From Chloroflexota bacterium (GTDB lineage: Bacteria; Chloroflexota; Limnocylindria; Limnocylindrales; CSP1-4): a stretch of DNA of 5,746 bases. Positions 1 through 5,628 of this stretch are shown here, piece after piece. Every line of letters starts with the position of its first letter. The stretch's first letter is position 1. The DNA is taken from the NCBI GenBank assembly GCA_013696275.1, contig JACCYW010000383.1, positions 1 through 5,746 on the forward strand, read 5' to 3'. The notes beneath the pieces were generated by a model. It was not told the DNA's origin. It saw only the letters and a program-made list of their open reading frames with translations, and made no database searches. Both the position numbers and the translations under genes were made by a program.

Positions 1-404
1 CCCGTGATGGGCACACCATCCAGCCACGTCGCGAGCTCATCTATCTCACGGTCGAACCAGAGATCGAGCACCGGCCCACTCGACGCCTGGCCGCGGTGGA
101 GGTACACGTCGTCGTACTCGGGCGCACGCGCTGCGTAGTAGGCCTTCATCTCGGCGTCGACCTCGGCCGTCGTCGGCTGATGCGTCGATTCGATAGCCGG
201 CCGAGCACTCGGTCCGGGCCGGTCCGTGGTAGACGAGCCGCGCTCCACAAGCGCGGCCCGCAGCCTCGCCCGCAGGAAGCCGTTCTCGCCTGCCCGGCCG
301 ATGCAGTCGGGGCAGAGCGCTGCCCAACCCTCGAGGTCATCGGTCGACTGGGTCCGGTGAGCACGACCACACCACAGGCAATCGAAGCGCGCCCGGAATG
401 GCAT
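1..404 (-). CDS. Class I SAM-dependent methyltransferase with N-terminal zinc-ribbon-like segment (partial, C-terminus off the left edge)
   Basis: Reading the minus strand from the ATG at 404 gives an uninterrupted 134-codon frame that leaves the window still open. The first 34 residues carry two cysteine pairs, CLWC (9-12) and CPDC (31-34), a pattern typical of a small structural zinc ribbon. A Pro/Ser/Thr-rich linker follows (about 57-80). Residues 86-105 then read MKAYYAARAPEYDDVYLHRG, the pre-core helix typical of class I methyltransferases of the Methyltransf_11/25 type. Next comes a WFDREIDELATWLDG segment that in the family precedes motif I, the GxGxG SAM-binding loop. That loop lies outside the window, so catalytic competence cannot be judged. 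The ATG shares one base with the stop of the upstream BtuF-like gene (TGATG), so translation is probably coupled and the two are one operon. The substrate is unknown. The methyltransferase call is family knowledge applied to the visible helix; zinc binding is inferred from the cysteine spacing. Confidence 0.8.
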   Translation of the reverse strand, partial: MPFRARFDCLWCGRAHRTQSTDDLEGWAALCPDCIGRAGENGFLRARLRAALVERGSSTTDRPGPSARPAIESTHQPTTAEVDAEMKAYYAARAPEYDDVYLHRGQASSGPVLDLWFDREIDELATWLDGVPIT

Positions 405-1345
405 CAGCGCGGATAGGCCGGCCCGACCGGTATCCAGCCCTGCGGCGGCGCGACATCGACGAAGCCTTCCGGGTCGAACAGCTCCGCGAGCAGACCGATC
501 CCTTCGATCACGCGCGGTCCGGGCCGGCTGAAGTACGCCGACCCATCGAGCGCGAAGACCTCACCGTGGCGCACCGGGTTCAGCACATCGAACCAATCAG
601 GGCGCGCCATCCGCTCGAACTCATCGGCCGTGCGCATGGCGTCGAAGCCGCACGGCATGAGCATCAACTGCTCCGGCTCCACGTCACGCACGCGCTCCCA
701 TGTGGTCTCCGCCGATCGCTCGCCCTCTGCCCCGAGCAGTTCCCAACCGCCAGCTCTTCTGACCTGCTCGGGCACCCAGTGACCGGCTGCGAATGGTGGA
801 TCCAACCACTCCAGACAGACCACTCGGCGCGGCCTGACACCAGCCAGCCGGCGCTCCAGCACGCGGTCTTCTATCGACGCCAGCCGGCCCCGCAGGATCT
901 CGATCAGCCCGACCGCCTCATCCTCTGCTTCGGCCATCGCGCCGATGGTGCTGATGGTGTTGAGGATGCCTTCGATGGAGGTCGGCTCGAGGCTGATCAC
1001 GGTGACCTCGCCGGGCATCTCCCGAACAGCCCGCGTCACGTCCCGATAGCTGACCGCACAGACCTCACAAAGCTCCTGGGTGATGACCAGGTCCGGCTGT
1101 GCCGCGCTGAGGGCTCCTTCATCCAGCCGGTACAGAGAGCTACCGCCATGGACGGATCCTGTGACGCGATCGTGGATGGCCCGACTGTCATCCGCAGCCG
1201 AGCCGCCGACGTCGGAGGTCATGACGGGCACCATCTCGATCTCCGGCGGGTAGTCGCATTCATGTGTACGACCCACCAGCTCGTCGGCCAGGCCAAGCGC
1301 AAAGACGATCTCGGTCGCGGACGGCAGCAGGGACACGATGCGCAT
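404..1345 (-). CDS. BtuF-like cobalamin-binding-type protein (TroA/BtuF fold) without signal peptide
   Basis: This 313-residue protein begins MRIVSLLPSATEIVFALGL, the N-terminal signature of the BtuF/FecB/TroA substrate-binding fold. The usual two-lobe organisation is visible: an N-lobe (about 1-115, with HECDYP at 28-33, a TSDVGG segment at 43-48 and QELCEVCAVS at 90-99), a long linking helix (about 135-168), and a C-lobe beginning RRVVCLEWLDPPFAAGHW (173-190). Further family-style motifs are MPCGFD (230-235) and YFSRPGPRVIEGI (271-283). There is no signal peptide or lipobox; the first beta strand starts at residue 2, so the protein appears cytosolic, unlike classical periplasmic BtuF. No BtuC or BtuD partner is in the window. 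It is translationally coupled to the zinc-ribbon methyltransferase downstream. No convincing Shine-Dalgarno precedes the ATG; a TAGACT hexamer lies 10-15 bases upstream and could be a -10 element for a nearly leaderless transcript. The family is secure. Corrinoid as ligand is inherited from the family name and is not shown here. Confidence 0.88.
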   Translation of the reverse strand: MRIVSLLPSATEIVFALGLADELVGRTHECDYPPEIEMVPVMTSDVGGSAADDSRAIHDRVTGSVHGGSSLYRLDEGALSAAQPDLVITQELCEVCAVSYRDVTRAVREMPGEVTVISLEPTSIEGILNTISTIGAMAEAEDEAVGLIEILRGRLASIEDRVLERRLAGVRPRRVVCLEWLDPPFAAGHWVPEQVRRAGGWELLGAEGERSAETTWERVRDVEPEQLMLMPCGFDAMRTADEFERMARPDWFDVLNPVRHGEVFALDGSAYFSRPGPRVIEGIGLLAELFDPEGFVDVAPPQGWIPVGPAYPR

Positions 1346-1390
1346 CAGGCAGCGAGTCTAGTCGCGCTCGTCTGGTGGCACCCGCATACC
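1346..1390. promoter_or_regulatory. Divergent intergenic region between the BtuF-like gene and the ABC exporter
   Basis: These 45 bp separate two outward-facing start codons and so should hold at least one promoter for each direction, unless the transporter start lies further in. Visible items are a near-palindrome GCGAGTCTAGTCGC (1352-1365), with 4-bp arms GCGA/TCGC and an inner T-A pair, which could be an operator. On the minus strand TAGACT (1360-1355) resembles a -10 hexamer; no good -35 is present about 17 bp further upstream. The function is inferred from position only. Confidence 0.35.
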
Positions 1391-2365
1391 ATGACGGTGC
1401 CCATGATCGAGCAGCCAGCGGATCCTGACACGCGCTCACCCGACTCACCGGTGGTAGTCGTTGACGGCGTGTGGAAACGCTTCGGCGCCACCGACGTGGT
1501 ACAGGGACTCTCGTTCGAGATCAGGGCCGGCGAGATCCTGGGCTTCCTGGGCCCCAACGGCGCGGGCAAGACGACGACGATGCGGATGATCCTGGACATC
1601 ATCCGACCGGATGCTGGTTCCATCAGCGTGTTCGGCAGACCGCCCGGCGTGGAGCACCGATCGCGTGTCGGATACCTACCTGAGGAGCGCGGTCTGTACC
1701 GGGATGTGCCGGTCCTGGACACGCTGACCTATTTTGGCGCGCTGAGGGGCCTCTCGTCGGCCGAGGCACGATCGAGGGCCACGCGGCTGCTAACTGAGGT
1801 GGGGTTGGGTGATGACCTGCGCAAGAAGGCGGTCGAGCTCAGCCGAGGCATGCATCAGAAGGCCCAGGTGATCGCGACCGTCCTCCATGAGCCCGACCTG
1901 TTGATCGTCGACGAGCCGATGCAGGGCCTGGATCCGGTCAACGCCGAGATGCTCAAGGGTCTCCTGGTCGCCCAGCGCGACCGCGGCGCAGCCGTCGTGA
2001 TGAGCACCCACGACATGGCTGACGCCCAGACCCTGTGTGACCGGATCCTGCTCATCGATGGTGGCCGGCGTCTTCTGTATGGCTCCGTCAAGGACATCCA
2101 GAGCGCTTTCAGCGATGGCGCGGTCGAGGTCCGCGGGAGTGGCGTTTCAGTCGATGCCGAGCACTACCGAAGCGTGGCGCACGCCGCCATCGCGGACGGC
2201 GGCGTGCGCTTCCTGTTGCGCGATGGCGTTCCGGCCCAGGAACTCTTCCGGGAACTTGCCACGGACGGTGCCGCCGTGGAGCGCTTCGAGGTCTCGGCGC
2301 CGACCCTCAACGAGATCTTCCTGCGCACTGTGGCGGGCGACGAGCGCGCGTCAGCGGTCGGCTAG
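1391..2365 (+). CDS. ABC-2 type export system ATP-binding protein (NatA/YhaQ type)
   Basis: From the ATG at 1391 this encodes 324 residues. The ABC ATPase domain spans about 21-235: a possible A-loop aromatic F31, Walker A GPNGAGKTT (54-62), a Q-loop region GYLPEERGLY (94-103) in which the usual Gln is Glu98, the signature LSRGMHQKAQ (150-159), Walker B LLIVDEP with catalytic Glu175, D-loop GLDP (179-182) and the switch His207 in STHDM. Residues from about 240 to the end form a DUF4162-like C-terminal domain closing with LNEIFLRTV. This layout is that of NatA/YhaQ ATPases, which power export through ABC-2 permeases at the inner face of the membrane. The permease gene follows 5 bp after the stop. 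The frame stays open far upstream to 398, but that part is antisense to the BtuF-like gene and has no domain; similarity begins near residue 20 of this start. A second in-frame ATG at 1403 is an alternative. No strong Shine-Dalgarno decides between them (GGTGG at 1374-1378 is 12 bases from the first). Confidence 0.93.
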   Translation: MTVPMIEQPADPDTRSPDSPVVVVDGVWKRFGATDVVQGLSFEIRAGEILGFLGPNGAGKTTTMRMILDIIRPDAGSISVFGRPPGVEHRSRVGYLPEERGLYRDVPVLDTLTYFGALRGLSSAEARSRATRLLTEVGLGDDLRKKAVELSRGMHQKAQVIATVLHEPDLLIVDEPMQGLDPVNAEMLKGLLVAQRDRGAAVVMSTHDMADAQTLCDRILLIDGGRRLLYGSVKDIQSAFSDGAVEVRGSGVSVDAEHYRSVAHAAIADGGVRFLLRDGVPAQELFRELATDGAAVERFEVSAPTLNEIFLRTVAGDERASAVG

Positions 2366-2370
2366 GCCAT

Positions 2371-3663
2371 ATGACAGGCAGGACCGGGCGTCGGTCGCGG
2401 CGGGCAGAGGCGGCGAGCCTCGTCGCGCTGGTGGCGAAACGGGATTACGTTCGCACGGTCCGCCGGCGAGGCTTCGTGTTCGGCACGCTCCTCTTGCCGC
2501 TCAGCATCGCTGGCTTCTTCTTCATCTCCTCGTTCGCCTCGGGAGAACTCGCCCCGGGTGGTGGTGGTACGGACTCTGGACCGCGCGACTTCGCGCTCCT
2601 GGTGGCCAACGAGTCGGACCTGACCCTGGCGCCATCCGTGCTGACTCCCCACGTCCGGCTGGTCGAGCGAGCGGACGGGTTGGCCCGGTTAGGGACAGGT
2701 CAAGCGGACGAGCTGTACGTCGTACCTGACGGGTATCCGACTGACGCCACCGTGCTCCGTTTCGAAGCGACCAACTCGGGCTTCGCCATCGACGCGCTGC
2801 AGCGGCAGGCAGCCCAGCTCAGGGAGTTGGGCCTGCTTCTGCAGAGCGCATTGCTGGCGACATCGGATGTGCCGCCCGAAACGGTCGCTCGCGTCATGGC
2901 GCCCATCGGGGCGATCAGTGCGCAAACGACGACCGGTGAGCCGGTCGGCGCAGGGCCGTCTTTGGGAGCGTTCCTGCTGCCCTTCGGATTCACGATGTTG
3001 TTCGTACTCAGCATCTTCATCACCAGCGGTTATCTGCTCCAGTCGGTCACCGAGGAGAAGGAGAACCGGGTGGTGGAGATCGTCTTGAGCTCCGTTCCGG
3101 CACTGCCCCTCATGGCCGGCAAGATCGTCGGCCTCGGGGCGGCCGGGCTGACCCAGGTCATCATCTGGGCGTTGAGCGCGGTCATCGCCGTGCCGCTGTT
3201 GGGCGACCGCCTTGGCGATGTCTCGTCGGTCTCCCTGTCGCCTATCACGCTCGGCCTGGCGATGCTCTACTTCGCCCTGGGATACCTGGCCTACGGCGCG
3301 ATGTTCAGCGCCGTCGGGGCACTGGCCCCCGGTAGCCGGGAGGCACAACAGTACGCAGGTGTGTTCGGGTTCGCGGCAGTGGTGCCCTTGATCTTCGCCG
3401 GCGTCTTCCTGGCCGATCCCCAGTCGTCGCTCATCACCGCCCTGGCGCTGATCCCATTCACCACACCAGCCACCATGCTGCTGGTCCTGACACTGACGCC
3501 CGAGGTGCCCTGGCTGCTGGTGGTCGCCTCGCTCGTGTCACTGAGTGTATTCACGTTGGTCGCCACGGTCGCCTCAGCGCGAGTATTCCGGGCGACCCTG
3601 TTGCTGTACGGCGTCAGGCCGAGCGTGAGCCAGATGATCTCGGCGGTCTTCGCTCGGGGCTAA
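2371..3663 (+). CDS. ABC-2 type transporter permease (NatB/YhaP type)
   Basis: The 430-residue membrane protein has the layout of the ABC2_membrane_3 family. A basic N-terminus carries VAKRDYVRTVRRRGFVFGT (21-39), matching the amphipathic start of NatB/YhaP proteins. TM1 is at about 35-55, followed by a large extracytoplasmic domain (about 56-195). The second half has about five or six helices, near 198-222, 250-277, 291-317, 331-348, 360-376 and 380-403. After TM2 lies the family hallmark EEKENRVVEIVLSSVP (228-243), a cytoplasmic coupling segment that contacts the ATPase. The gene starts 5 bp after the ATPase stop, so the two form one operon and presumably one exporter. The substrate cannot be read from the sequence; relatives include Na+/drug and peptide exporters, and none is specifically indicated. 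The ATG at 2371 has no clear Shine-Dalgarno; a GTG at 2431, directly before AKRDYV, is a possible alternative. The last residues before the stop are a short hydrophilic tail. Confidence 0.92.
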   Translation: MTGRTGRRSRRAEAASLVALVAKRDYVRTVRRRGFVFGTLLLPLSIAGFFFISSFASGELAPGGGGTDSGPRDFALLVANESDLTLAPSVLTPHVRLVERADGLARLGTGQADELYVVPDGYPTDATVLRFEATNSGFAIDALQRQAAQLRELGLLLQSALLATSDVPPETVARVMAPIGAISAQTTTGEPVGAGPSLGAFLLPFGFTMLFVLSIFITSGYLLQSVTEEKENRVVEIVLSSVPALPLMAGKIVGLGAAGLTQVIIWALSAVIAVPLLGDRLGDVSSVSLSPITLGLAMLYFALGYLAYGAMFSAVGALAPGSREAQQYAGVFGFAAVVPLIFAGVFLADPQSSLITALALIPFTTPATMLLVLTLTPEVPWLLVVASLVSLSVFTLVATVASARVFRATLLLYGVRPSVSQMISAVFARG

Positions 3664-3665
3664 AG

Positions 3666-3679
3666 GACCGAGGTCGGTC
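3666..3679. terminator. Short hairpin between convergent genes, possible weak bidirectional terminator
   Basis: GACCG-AGGT-CGGTC forms a perfect 5-bp GC-rich stem with a 4-base loop just after the permease stop. It lies in the 41-bp gap between the convergent stop codons. On the minus strand the stem is followed by CTTTAG, a very short T-run; on the plus strand no T-run follows. A second possible stem, CGCCC with GGGCG, overlaps its right flank. Position favours a terminator role, but the absence of a real U-tract makes intrinsic termination weak or dependent on Rho. Confidence 0.35.
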
Positions 3680-3704
3680 GCCCAGGGTCGGGCCGGGCGC
3701 CGAA

Positions 3705-4328
3705 TCAGATGCCGCCGAAGTCGCCTCCGCCGAAGTCGCCGCCGCCGAAACCTCCGAAGTCGCCTCCGCCGAAGTCGCCGCCGCCAAGATCACCGCCGCC
3801 CGCGTCACCGGTACCTGTGTCGGCGCCCTGGCCATAGTCGCCCGACTGTCCTCCGACGTCAGCGCCTTGACCGGCATCAGCGCCACCCGCGTCCGCCGCC
3901 TCCGCCGAGCCGGCATCCTGGCCAGCGGCGTCAGAACCATCGAGACCGTGACTGCCGAAGAAGCTCTGAGCGATGGCCGTGCCCACGAAGCTTGCCGCCA
4001 GCGTGGTCAGGAACCAGCCGCCCATGCCGATGCCTCCACTCATCCCGCCGCCCATCCCGCCGAACGTACGCTCCAGAGTGCCCGGCTGACGCATCTCGGC
4101 ACGGGTGGCCATGCGCGCCAGCGATGCCGGGTCATCCGATCCGGTGCGCTCGTTCTCCGGCGTGATGCCACTCAGGCCCTGGAGCACTTGCTGTCGCTGT
4201 TCCGGGGTGAGTCTCTCAAAGGCTTCCGCGTGCGCCTGCTCGAGGGTCTCTGGCGGCGCCGTCCGCAGCATGTAGCGATACCGCTCGATGGCTTGCTGGT
4301 CGGTGGAAGAAGGGTTCTGATCGCGCAT
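3705..4328 (-). CDS. Membrane-associated protein of unknown function with Gly-Asp-Phe repeat tail
   Basis: The 207-residue protein has four zones. Residues 12-89 are a helical, charged segment containing RYRYMLRTAPPETLEQAHAEAFERLTP-like sequence and later RMATRAEMRQPGTLERTFG; I recognise this as a conserved N-terminus in proteins of high-GC bacteria often labelled 'cation-transporting ATPase', although no ATPase motif (Walker A, DKTGT) is present, so that name is not supported. Residues 90-104 are Gly/Met-rich. Residues 104-124 form one hydrophobic helix that could span or lie on the membrane. Residues 130-176 are Asp/Ala/Gly-rich and acidic, and 177-206 are a GGGDF repeat. No signal peptide is visible. 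The ATG lies 1 bp after the ferredoxin stop (TGACATG), so translation is probably coupled. No Shine-Dalgarno is seen for this gene, consistent with reinitiation. The function is unknown; the acidic glycine tail might be flexible and metal- or protein-binding, which is inference. Confidence 0.8.
   Translation of the reverse strand: MRDQNPSSTDQQAIERYRYMLRTAPPETLEQAHAEAFERLTPEQRQQVLQGLSGITPENERTGSDDPASLARMATRAEMRQPGTLERTFGGMGGGMSGGIGMGGWFLTTLAASFVGTAIAQSFFGSHGLDGSDAAGQDAGSAEAADAGGADAGQGADVGGQSGDYGQGADTGTGDAGGGDLGGGDFGGGDFGGFGGGDFGGGDFGGI
3711..3800 (-). repeat. Tandem GGGDF-coding repeat
   Basis: A 12-15 bp unit (plus-strand core GCCGAAGTCGCC followed by TCC or GCC) recurs here and encodes GGGDL, GGGDF, GGGDF, GGF, GGGDF, GGGDF and GGI at the C-terminus of the unknown protein. 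Units differ mainly by synonymous third-position changes, and one copy is shortened to GGF. The array lies wholly inside the gene and keeps its frame, so unit-number changes would lengthen or shorten the tail without disrupting the reading frame. Confidence 0.85.
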
Positions 4329-4329
4329 G

Positions 4330-4620
4330 TCAGGCCGGCGGCTTCCACTCGTCGACCGCGACGCGGGTAGAGTCCTTGTCCGTGAACCAGCGTGCGTTCA
4401 GCTCGGTGAAGGGACTCCACTCAGCAGGCACCGCATCCTCCGGATAGATGGCGTTGACTGGGCACTCGGGCTCACACGCTCCGCAGTCGATGCACTCATC
4501 AGGGTCGATGAAGAGCATGCGGTCGACCCCCTGGTCGAAGTGGATGCAGTCCACCGGGCAGACCGAGACGCACGACTGGTCGAGCAGATCGATGCAGGCC
4601 TCGGCGATGACGTAGGTCAT
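4330..4620 (-). CDS. fdxA: 7Fe ferredoxin ([3Fe-4S][4Fe-4S])
   Basis: The 96-residue protein starts MTYVIAEACIDLLDQSCVSV, the canonical beginning of bacterial seven-iron ferredoxins. By comparison with Azotobacter ferredoxin I and mycobacterial FdxA, Cys9, Cys17 and Cys53 would hold the [3Fe-4S] cluster, and Cys21, Cys43, Cys46 and Cys49 the [4Fe-4S] cluster; Cys25 corresponds to a non-ligand cysteine. The second motif is CIDCGACEPECP (43-54). A C-terminal extension of about 40 residues (EDAVPAEWSPFTELNARWF and beyond) is usual in this type. It is a cytosolic low-potential electron carrier; the partner enzyme is not in the window. The start at 4620 is chosen over an upstream in-frame ATG at 4665 because it matches the family N-terminus and has an AGGAG Shine-Dalgarno. 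Upstream (66 bp) is the cupredoxin stop; downstream the Gly-Asp-Phe protein begins after 1 bp. Confidence 0.95.
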   Translation of the reverse strand: MTYVIAEACIDLLDQSCVSVCPVDCIHFDQGVDRMLFIDPDECIDCGACEPECPVNAIYPEDAVPAEWSPFTELNARWFTDKDSTRVAVDEWKPPA

Positions 4621-4631
4621 TGGCGGCGTTT

Positions 4632-4636
4632 CTCCT
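4632..4636 (-). promoter_or_regulatory. Ribosome binding site of the ferredoxin gene
   Basis: AGGAG on the minus strand ends 11 bases before the ATG at 4620. It lies inside the longer open frame that begins at 4665 and supports the shorter start. It is one of the few clear Shine-Dalgarno sequences in the window. Confidence 0.7.
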
Positions 4637-4686
4637 GGCGTGTACCTGAGCGTCGCCGATATCATCGCACCGGTCAGGCGAGGCCG

Positions 4687-5256
4687 TCACTCCGCCTCTC
4701 CTTCCCGAAGCTCTACCTGGCCGACCATGCCCTGCTCGACGTGGCCGGGCACGTGGCAGATGACCTGCACGACGCCGCTGACAGGGACCGTGTAGTCGAG
4801 CGTCCCCTGCTGACCCGAGCCCAGCGAGATCCTCGCGCCACCGACATCAGCGGGCACGCTGGCCGGAGGAGCGGTGGCCAGCGGTGCCGGTGGCGTGGCG
4901 GCGGCGTGGGCGCTCTCCCAAGCCTGCTGCACCCGTGCGTCGCCGAGGACCAGCTCATGGGTCTCGAGGCCACCGTTGATGACGGCGATGCGCACCGTCT
5001 CACCCCGAACCAGCACCAACGGCGTCGGCTCGAACAGGTAATCACGGAGTATGACGTTGACCGCTCGAGGCTGGGCCGATGTGCCTGGAGCATCGATGAC
5101 GACGACAGGGGCGGGTGTGTCGCGCAGTGCGTAAACGACAAGGCCGAGCGCGACCGCCAGCCCAGCGATGGTCACATAAGCGGGAGCGCGTGACGGCCGA
5201 CGTGCCGATGGGACCATGGACATGCCAGTCATGTGTGGCGGATGGAACTCAGACAC
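4687..5256 (-). CDS. Membrane-anchored cupredoxin (type 1 copper protein)
   Basis: The frame from the GTG at 5256 encodes 189 residues. A basic segment (RRPSR, 19-23) precedes one hydrophobic helix at about 26-44, giving an N-in signal anchor with the rest outside the membrane. The cupredoxin domain (about 64-185) starts VNVILRDYLFEPTPLVLVRG and has the expected copper ligands: His100 in ETHEL, then Cys167, His172 and Met177 in the C-terminal CHVPGHVEQGM motif. This is a type 1 (blue copper) site, normally a one-electron carrier. Between His100 and Cys167 is an Ala/Pro-rich stretch (about 112-136) that lengthens the loop compared with plastocyanin-like proteins. The true start is uncertain: ATGs at 5232, 5223 and 5217 also keep the anchor, and no start has a Shine-Dalgarno. 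A short lipoprotein gene diverges from it; the ferredoxin gene follows after 66 bp on the same strand. The electron partner is unknown. Confidence 0.88.
   Translation of the reverse strand: MSEFHPPHMTGMSMVPSARRPSRAPAYVTIAGLAVALGLVVYALRDTPAPVVVIDAPGTSAQPRAVNVILRDYLFEPTPLVLVRGETVRIAVINGGLETHELVLGDARVQQAWESAHAAATPPAPLATAPPASVPADVGGARISLGSGQQGTLDYTVPVSGVVQVICHVPGHVEQGMVGQVELREGEAE
5220..5234. promoter_or_regulatory. Inverted repeat at the divergent cupredoxin/lipoprotein start region
   Basis: ACATG-CCAGT-CATGT is a perfect 5-bp dyad with a 5-bp centre. It overlaps two of the candidate ATG starts of the cupredoxin and lies about 50 bp upstream of the lipoprotein start. A regulator binding here could affect both divergent genes. 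Much of the symmetry comes from ATG/CAT at the start codons, so it may be coincidental. Confidence 0.2.
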
Positions 5257-5272
5257 AAGCTGGAGATCGGGC

Positions 5273-5277
5273 GAGGA
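5273..5277 (+). promoter_or_regulatory. Ribosome binding site of the putative lipoprotein gene
   Basis: GAGGA lies 6 bases before the ATG at 5284, an ideal spacing. It selects that start over in-frame ATGs further upstream (5233, 5242), which would put a charged stretch in front of the signal peptide. Confidence 0.6.
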
Positions 5278-5283
5278 TGTGTC

Positions 5284-5628
5284 ATGTTGACTATTCCGCT
5301 GATTCGAACATCGGTTCTCATGGCAGGGATGTGGACGTTGCTCGCTGGGTGTTCGACTGTGTCCGGCGGTGTAGGCGTTGGCGAGTCAGCCACGACACAG
5401 CCAACCGCTTCGGCCATCGTCCCTGCTGCAGGGACACCTGCGGCCGACTCGCCGGTTGCCACTCCCACGTCCGGGCAAGGTGCGGCCTGCGAGGTGGCGC
5501 TGGAGCACATGTCCGACTTCGTCATCCTAGACGATGGAGCAGAGGCGACCCTATCGGGCGCCTACGTGGTGACGGGCTTGCAGCTGGCCGATCGCTTGGA
5601 GAGCGGAAGGCCATCAAACGCGCGTTGA
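5284..5628 (+). CDS. Small putative lipoprotein of unknown function
   Basis: The ATG at 5284 gives a 114-residue protein. Residues 1-22 form a lipoprotein signal peptide (one Arg at position 8, hydrophobic core, LLAGC lipobox), with Cys23 as the predicted lipidated residue. The mature protein begins with a Gly/Ser/Thr/Ala/Pro-rich linker (about 24-66), as is usual for surface-tethered proteins. A short region follows with a second cysteine (ACEVALEHMSDFVILDD, about 68-84). No family is recognised. The C-terminus is short and loses the GC-rich third-position bias after about 5600, where another frame looks more codon-like up to 5678, so a frameshift or a natural decayed end is possible. The gene diverges from the cupredoxin with at most about 65 bp between starts; a role near the membrane copper protein is conjecture. 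The signal peptide, lipobox and ribosome binding site make it a real gene despite the lack of homology. Confidence 0.65.
   Translation: MLTIPLIRTSVLMAGMWTLLAGCSTVSGGVGVGESATTQPTASAIVPAAGTPAADSPVATPTSGQGAACEVALEHMSDFVILDDGAEATLSGAYVVTGLQLADRLESGRPSNAR

Noticed and set aside
398..1390. A plus-strand frame open for 331 codons in phase with the ABC ATPase, which would give a 655-residue fusion.
   Set aside because: It is exactly antisense to the well-supported BtuF-like gene, is rich in Arg/His/Asp without domain motifs, and the ATPase similarity starts only after the ATG at 1391. The open frame is a by-product of GC-rich codon use.
2689..3348. A 219-codon minus-strand open frame inside the permease gene.
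   Set aside because: The opposite strand has the EEKEN motif and transmembrane pattern of a permease; this frame is a shadow with Arg/Gln/Asp-rich composition.
4330..4665. A longer ferredoxin starting at 4665.
   Set aside because: The extra 15 residues are not part of the family N-terminus, and the ribosome binding site for the 4620 start lies inside this extension.
4327..5193. A 288-codon plus-strand open frame.
   Set aside because: It is antisense to the ferredoxin and cupredoxin genes, both of which have clear ligand motifs; its translation is Arg/Asp/His-rich and featureless.
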